NCBI RefSeq assembly: GCF_040096015.1
Contig: NZ_JBBMFO010000041.1
Location: 1 to 9,882 of the forward strand
Length of the DNA: 9,882 nucleotides
From: Peptoniphilus_A hominis
GTDB taxonomy: Bacteria > Bacillota > Clostridia > Tissierellales > Peptoniphilaceae
Direction: 5' to 3'
Below the pieces are notes generated by a model, which did no database searches, was not told the origin of the DNA, and saw only the letters and a list, made by a program, of their open reading frames with translations. The position numbers and the translations under genes are program-made. This document shows, in pieces, positions 5,385 through 9,882 of the stretch (position 1 is its first letter; each line of letters begins with the position of its first letter).

Positions 5385-6263
5385 ATGAAAAATAATAAAA
5401 TTGACGAATTTATAAAAAATTATGACTTAGATGAAAAATATAAAAATAGAATACCAGATCCTCACTTCTTTTATTCTGGCGATGAAATTTTAAGGGAGGC
5501 AATCTCCGCAGTCTTGGCAGGCAAAAATATTCTCTTAGTTGGCGACAAATCCACAGGCAAAAATGTTTTGGCGGAAAATCTCGCCTATCTTTTTAAAAGG
5601 CCTCTTTGGAATTTGTCCTTTCACATAAATATTGACAGCTCAGTATTAATTGGAGATGACACATTAAAAAATGGAAATGTCCTCTTTAGAGAGGGACCTA
5701 TAACAAAGGCTGCAAATTGTGGCGGCTTTGTTGTCCTAGATGAAATCAATATGGCAAAAAATGAAGCCATGGCAGTCCTTCACTCTATACTGGACTACAG
5801 AAGAATAATTGATATACCAGGCTACGACATAATTAAACTTCACCCTGCAACGAGATTTATTGCCACAATGAATTATGGCTATGAGGGCACAAGAGAATTG
5901 AATGAAGCCCTTCTCTCTCGTTTTGTAATTATAAAGATGCCCCTTATATCTCGCGAGAGACTTGTTGAACTTATTAAAAAAGAATATCCAAGTATGAAGG
6001 ATGAGTATGTGGGAAACATTGCCTTTTTCTTTTACGATTTAAAATTAAAGGCAGAGGCAGGAGAAATTTCCAGAACTGCACCAGATCTTAGGGGGATCTT
6101 TGATGCCATTGACCTTGTGAGAGAGGACTTAAGTCTAACTTCTGCTCTTGATCTTACTATTGCAAATAAGCTTTTTGATTCCTATGAAGAAGAAATTTTA
6201 AAGGACTTAATAAAGACGAGATTTAAAGAAAATTTATATTTTAAAGATATTTTCCAAGAGTGA
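5385..6263 (+). CDS. MoxR/CbbQ-type AAA+ ATPase
   Basis: A 292-aa AAA_5-type ATPase, the size of CbbQ/NorQ and small MoxR proteins, which couple ATP hydrolysis to remodelling or metal loading of a target enzyme. The Walker A is GDKSTGKN (53-60), with Asn where Thr/Ser is usual. Walker B is FVVLDE (115-120), sensor 1 is ATMN (160-163), the arginine finger is LSRF (R179), and a sensor-2-like SRTAPDLR lies at 219-226. There is no signal peptide. The ATG at 5385 has only a weak ribosome site (GAGTGA), so translation may depend on the upstream gene 16 nt away. Its stop meets the VWA gene, forming the usual MoxR-VWA pair. Function is inferred from the pair; the target is unknown. Confidence 0.9.
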   Translation: MKNNKIDEFIKNYDLDEKYKNRIPDPHFFYSGDEILREAISAVLAGKNILLVGDKSTGKNVLAENLAYLFKRPLWNLSFHINIDSSVLIGDDTLKNGNVLFREGPITKAANCGGFVVLDEINMAKNEAMAVLHSILDYRRIIDIPGYDIIKLHPATRFIATMNYGYEGTRELNEALLSRFVIIKMPLISRERLVELIKKEYPSMKDEYVGNIAFFFYDLKLKAEAGEISRTAPDLRGIFDAIDLVREDLSLTSALDLTIANKLFDSYEEEILKDLIKTRFKENLYFKDIFQE

Positions 6264-6271
6264 TTTTTACT

Positions 6272-7963
6272 ATGACAAATAAAAATTCAAGAAAAGAAGA
6301 AAATCGAATAAAAAATATAATTTGGGATGGGTCCATGGACTATGCCAAGGAGCCCTTTATCACTGGTGAAGACATCTCTGGCAATCCCGACTTTTATCTA
6401 AATTTAATAATTGGCCTTTCTGCAAAATATTTTGGCAGCGACAATTTAGAAAAAATTTTTAATAATTGGCAGTACAATCTCCACAGAGATAAGTTTGATT
6501 TATTTGCCATTTTTCTCCTAGAAGATTTGGTCTACGAAAAAGAAGTAGGGTCCCGACAAGTCTTGACACCTCTTCGCAAGCTTTACGCAGAAAAATTTTT
6601 GGAAGATAAATTTGATTTGCAGAGAAAAAATTTGGCTCTAAAAGAAAATTTATTCTTCGAAATGCAGCTAAAAAAGGTCAACAATATTTTAGGCATGCCC
6701 TATAAGTTAAGCGACAAGAGAGAAAATATTTTTGAAAATTTAAGGCTTCCGGAAGATACTGATGAGAAAAATTTAGAAGAGAGAATCTTAAATATTTTTC
6801 GTGAAAATTTAAGTTACAAGGAAAATGAAGTCTTAAAATTTTCTCCCATAAAAAATTTTACCCTCTTTGACAGCCTGGGCTTTGTCAAACTTGAAAGATC
6901 CAATAGTCCAACTATTTTCGGCGATTTTCAAGAGAAAAAGGCTTCTGGTCTTACAGGCTTTTTCTATTCCCTTGCCCTAAAAAGGCGAAGGGAAAAAGAA
7001 AAATACATTGAGGAGACCTTTGGCAAGTCAATTTACTCTGAGGAAGAGATGAAAATAATCCAGGAGAAATATTTATATGGCGCCCACAAAAAGTCAAGGC
7101 TTCACTACACAAGAGGGCAAAGCCACAAAAATATTGATGAGAAAAATTTTGACGACCAGGCAATAAATAGGCACCTCTTAAAATTTAAGGAAAACAGAAA
7201 TTTTTACAACAATGAAATTAAAAGTCTATCCAAAAAAATTAGGCTGGCTCTTTCCAATCACTCTGGCATAGAAGAAGTGGTTACTAATAGCGGCAAACTC
7301 ATTTCAAAACTTGCCTACAAGTCCATGATTTCTGATAAGGTAAATATTTTTTCCAAGAAAATTTTAAATCTCAACTCCTACTTAAAGGTAGACCTAGTCC
7401 TAGATGCCTCTGCATCCTTAATGGACCTAGAAAGCGACATTGCCATTGAGGCATATATTGTGTCCAAGTCTCTTGAAAACAACGAAATATTAAATCGTGT
7501 GATTTCCTACGAGACTGTAGGCGACTACACAGTCATCACTATCTTAAAAGACTATGAAGATAAGTGCGACTTTGAGAAAATTTTTAGGTACAGGACTGCC
7601 GGTTGGAACCGCGACGGACTTTTTTATCGTGCCTACCAAAACCTAGTGGATTTAAAAAACGAAAATCACCTTTTAATTGCCCTAACTGATGCCCACCCTC
7701 GCGACATAAGGCCCTTGGCTTCAAAAAACTTTTTCGGCTCAAAAAATTATTCTGACCAAAGCTCTTTAGAGGACACAAAAAAGGAATTGGACAAGCTAAA
7801 AAAACTGGGCATTCACACATCGGCAATATTAAATAGCGATAAAATAGAAAATGCCAAATTTTTGTTTGGACGAAATTATATTAAAATCAAAAGCGTAAAG
7901 GAAATTGCCAATGTGGCTGGCCGCTTTATTCAAAGAGAAATTGCAAATATCGAGAAAAAATAA
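6272..7963 (+). CDS. NorD/CobT-type VWA-domain protein, partner of the MoxR ATPase
   Basis: A 563-aa soluble protein with a long charged N-terminal region (1 to about 365) and a C-terminal von Willebrand A domain. The MIDAS metal site is complete: DASAS (378-382), a Thr in TAGWNRDG (T442), and LTDAHPRD (D473). The NRDG segment is typical of the NorD/CobT branch, whose members work with a CbbQ/NorQ ATPase to activate metalloenzymes. The region around 240-300 is lysine/arginine rich and probably binds a partner. I prefer the ATG at 6272, where AAGAGTGAT gives a usable ribosome site. An in-frame GTG at 6260 overlaps the previous TGA and would add 4 residues. Only 8 nt separate the genes, so they are surely one operon, ending at the terminator at 7963. 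Confidence 0.88.
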   Translation: MTNKNSRKEENRIKNIIWDGSMDYAKEPFITGEDISGNPDFYLNLIIGLSAKYFGSDNLEKIFNNWQYNLHRDKFDLFAIFLLEDLVYEKEVGSRQVLTPLRKLYAEKFLEDKFDLQRKNLALKENLFFEMQLKKVNNILGMPYKLSDKRENIFENLRLPEDTDEKNLEERILNIFRENLSYKENEVLKFSPIKNFTLFDSLGFVKLERSNSPTIFGDFQEKKASGLTGFFYSLALKRRREKEKYIEETFGKSIYSEEEMKIIQEKYLYGAHKKSRLHYTRGQSHKNIDEKNFDDQAINRHLLKFKENRNFYNNEIKSLSKKIRLALSNHSGIEEVVTNSGKLISKLAYKSMISDKVNIFSKKILNLNSYLKVDLVLDASASLMDLESDIAIEAYIVSKSLENNEILNRVISYETVGDYTVITILKDYEDKCDFEKIFRYRTAGWNRDGLFYRAYQNLVDLKNENHLLIALTDAHPRDIRPLASKNFFGSKNYSDQSSLEDTKKELDKLKKLGIHTSAILNSDKIENAKFLFGRNYIKIKSVKEIANVAGRFIQREIANIEKK

Positions 7964-7997
7964 AAACTGCAGCTGTCAAGGTGGCCGCAGTTTTTTT
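7963..7997. terminator. Bidirectional terminator between the VWA and alkaline phosphatase genes
   Basis: AAAACTGC (7963-7970) pairs with GCAGTTTT (7987-7994), with a further inner G-C pair after one mismatch. T-runs follow on the plus side (7991-7997) and A-runs precede on the other side. It starts at the VWA gene's stop codon and can also end transcription from the convergent phosphatase gene. Confidence 0.85.
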
Positions 7998-8053
7998 GAT
8001 GGATTTGAAATCTAATTAGGATTATCAAATATTTGGATTTATTAAAATTTTTA

Positions 8054-9670
8054 TTATTTAACTAGGTCAAAAGCTTTTTGTGGAACATATACGGCTCTTG
8101 TGCTGTAAATTGTAAGTCCGCCAAGTTCAACTTTTTCGCCATTTTTAATTGCGTAGTTCTTTGATATTGGGAATACAATTTTGTCTTCGCCCTTTGTTAC
8201 AATAGCTTCGTAATCATTTTCGCCCTTCTTCACAAAATTAACCTCTGCTCCCTTGTCTTCGAAGCCCTTTCTAATTGGTTGGTAAAGTTCTTCAGTTAAT
8301 TTGTCAAGGTCTAGGTCAAGTACATCTTCAAGGTATCTTCCAATTTCATAGTTGTGAACTGTTCCAATAAGTCTTTCTGCCTTATCTGATGTTGAGTAAG
8401 AGTAAAGTCCTATATCTCCGCCAACGTGTCCGCCAGTTGTCCATGCAATGTGGCTTCTTGCAGAGATAATTCTTCCCATTGCTGAAACTATATCTTTTTC
8501 ACTTTTTATTAAGTTCATTTCTTCTTCTGTCAAATCTTTGATGCCAAAGTCCTTTGCCATTACATCTTTTACATTTGACTTGTCTTCTTTAACTTCTTCT
8601 GCCGCCTTAGTTACAGAAATTTTTGCAGATAAAATTAAATCTGTAAATTCATTAAGAGGAGTCTTGTCATAGCCCTTAGTGATGTTTCTGTGTCCAAAAG
8701 TTATTCCGCCAGTTCCATGGTCTGCTGCAATTACAATAACTGTGTCCTTGTGTGTGTCTGCAAAGTCTTTTGCAACTTTTACTGCATCGTCAAAGGCTTT
8801 GATTTCGTGAATAAGTGCAACTGGATCGTTGGAGTGAGCTGCCCAGTCAACTTCTGAACCTTCAACCATTAAGAAAAATCCCTTGTCATTTTTTGAAAGG
8901 ACCTTTAATGCCTTGTCAGTCATTTCTGCAAGAGAAGGCTTGTTTACTTTATCTCTGTCAATTTCATAAGGGAAGGATTTGTCTTCGAAAAGTCCCCAAA
9001 TTTTGTCGCCCTTTGAATCTTCCATTGCCTTTTTAGTAGTTACATAATCGTAGCCTTTGTTTTTAATTTCAGCAAGAAGGTCTTCCTTGTCTTTTCTAGT
9101 TTCTTTACTTAAATAAGTGCTGCCTGCTCCTAGAACCACTTCCATGTCTTGGTAAACTTGTTGTTCGCCAAGGTCTTCATAGTTGTTTCTGTCAGGATTG
9201 TGAGCAGAGAAGTCAGCTGGTGTTGCGTGTTGAATATTTGAAGTTGAAACAATACCAGTGGATCTTCCACTTCTCTTTGCACCTTCAAGGACATTTGCTA
9301 TAGGTTGTTTTGCCCTATCCTTTTCAAGTTCAGCAGCGCCTGGCATGCCAGCCTTTGTTGGATAACATCCTACAAAAGGTGATTCTGTTTTTATTCCTGC
9401 TGCCATAGCTGTGGCTGCTGGAGCAGAGTCTGCAATAGGTGTGTTTGAATTGTTTGTTCTAACAAGACCTGTTGCCAAATCATCCATTACAAATTTTTTG
9501 TCCTTAGTCATCCATCTTGCTGTAGTTGATGCTTCTATGCTCATGCCATCAGGTATCATCATGATTACATTTTTGGCACTGCCATAATCTTTCTTTTCAG
9601 CAAAGGCAAAACTTGGTGCAAGAGTTGCCACTGCAAGTGTCACTGCCAAAATTTTCTTAAAACTTTTCAT
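8054..9670 (-). CDS. phoA: Secreted alkaline phosphatase, PhoA family
   Basis: A 538-aa exported alkaline phosphatase that releases phosphate from organic esters outside the membrane. A signal peptide is clear: KSFKK, a hydrophobic core and AFA|EKK, cut after about residue 24; no lipobox. Active-site residues align with the E. coli enzyme: D41 (PDGMS), catalytic S82 in ADSAPAATA, T150 (HATPA), R161, E270 (MVEGS), D275 and H279 (DWAAH), D317 and H318 (ADHGTGG) and H415 (GGHVGG). A Pro after the catalytic DSA is unusual. The tail beyond about 465 is a small extra beta-rich segment. The start is secure, with AGGAGG 6 nt before the ATG. It is a single gene with PhoP-like boxes upstream and a shared terminator, so induction by phosphate starvation is likely. 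Confidence 0.94.
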   Translation of the reverse strand: MKSFKKILAVTLAVATLAPSFAFAEKKDYGSAKNVIMMIPDGMSIEASTTARWMTKDKKFVMDDLATGLVRTNNSNTPIADSAPAATAMAAGIKTESPFVGCYPTKAGMPGAAELEKDRAKQPIANVLEGAKRSGRSTGIVSTSNIQHATPADFSAHNPDRNNYEDLGEQQVYQDMEVVLGAGSTYLSKETRKDKEDLLAEIKNKGYDYVTTKKAMEDSKGDKIWGLFEDKSFPYEIDRDKVNKPSLAEMTDKALKVLSKNDKGFFLMVEGSEVDWAAHSNDPVALIHEIKAFDDAVKVAKDFADTHKDTVIVIAADHGTGGITFGHRNITKGYDKTPLNEFTDLILSAKISVTKAAEEVKEDKSNVKDVMAKDFGIKDLTEEEMNLIKSEKDIVSAMGRIISARSHIAWTTGGHVGGDIGLYSYSTSDKAERLIGTVHNYEIGRYLEDVLDLDLDKLTEELYQPIRKGFEDKGAEVNFVKKGENDYEAIVTKGEDKIVFPISKNYAIKNGEKVELGGLTIYSTRAVYVPQKAFDLVK

Positions 9671-9700
9671 TTCTTCCTCCTAGATTTTCTTTAGCTATAA

Positions 9701-9741
9701 TGTAACAGAGGAATGTAAAATTAATATTTATCTTATGTAAA
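9701..9741 (-). promoter_or_regulatory. Candidate PhoP box array upstream of the phosphatase gene
   Basis: On the minus strand TTTACA occurs at 9741-9736 and 9719-9714, exactly 22 bp apart, with a degenerate TAAATA halfway (9730-9725) and GTTACA at 9706-9701. This fits the TT(A/T)ACA direct repeats with about 11-bp period bound by PhoP in Firmicutes. A degenerate -10 (TATAGC or CATTAT) follows around 9695-9703, with no clear -35, as expected for an activator-dependent promoter. Confidence 0.5.
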
Positions 9742-9831
9742 AATATTTTTCATCTTCATAAATAAAATTTATGGGCTGCAAAAATTTTCTACACAAAAAT
9801 TCCATAAAAACCTGCTAACAAAAGTCAAGCT

Positions 9832-9861
9832 TAACCTGAAATTAATTTCAGGTTATTTTTT
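9832..9861 (+). terminator. Palindromic terminator-like hairpin with no visible gene
   Basis: A perfect 24-bp palindrome (9832-9855, half-site TAACCTGAAATT) is followed on the plus strand by a run of T (9856-9861) and more A/T. On the minus strand the run is missing, so it faces plus. The only gene upstream in that direction is the antisense of the phosphatase gene. It could end an unseen small plus-strand RNA or serve as an operator. Confidence 0.5.
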
Positions 9862-9882
9862 ATTATTTAAATAATTAAATTA

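Noticed and set aside
6951..7826. Minus-strand open frames inside the VWA gene
   Set aside because: Composition follows the opposite codons of the VWA gene, with no ribosome site.
8448..9036. Plus-strand open frames antisense to the phosphatase gene
   Set aside because: No ribosome site or promoter; the opposite strand encodes a full PhoA active site.
1..9882. CRISPR array or Cas gene, prompted by the Abi-Cas13 relationship
   Set aside because: No regularly spaced repeats and no Cas-like protein were seen in the window.

Overview
The window comes from an AT-rich, low-GC Gram-positive anaerobe. Strong AGGAGG ribosome sites, sigma-A-type TTGACA/TATAAT promoters, U-rich terminators, a VanZ-like protein, a short CstA and a three-cysteine IscA-sized protein fit Firmicutes. 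A Peptoniphilus/Anaerococcus/Finegoldia-type coccus is my best guess. This rests on sequence style, not on a database match.

Left part (1-2955, all genes on the minus strand). A HAD hydrolase gene and a VanZ-like membrane protein gene overlap by 4 nt. They are followed by ssrA (tmRNA) with its own consensus promoter and terminator, and then by an Abi_2-family (AbiD/AbiF-type) HEPN protein gene. The Abi gene lies just past the tmRNA 3' end, a classic site for accessory DNA. It ends at a strong terminator and has an unexplained perfect hairpin flanked by short direct repeats at 17-71. Abi_2/AbiF proteins are known abortive-infection toxins, and AbiF has been reported with an adjacent non-coding RNA antitoxin. 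This end is therefore the best candidate for a small defence system.

Middle (2993-7997, plus strand). A tRNA-Pro(UGG) gene with promoter and terminator is followed by an AT-rich regulatory stretch and a short CstA-type transporter gene. A terminator then sits directly in front of a three-gene cluster: a 106-aa CCC-motif protein resembling the IscA-like 'CC/Se motif' family, a MoxR/CbbQ-type AAA+ ATPase, and a NorD/CobT-type VWA protein. MoxR-VWA pairs are known as chaperones that activate metalloenzymes, so the cluster may handle a metal or Fe-S target. The target is not visible here.

Right part (7963-9882). A convergent, bidirectional terminator separates the cluster from a minus-strand secreted alkaline phosphatase (PhoA family). 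Upstream of that gene, TTTACA-like hexamers spaced about 11 bp apart look like a PhoP box array. A perfect 24-bp palindrome followed by a T-run near the right edge is a plus-facing terminator with no visible gene.
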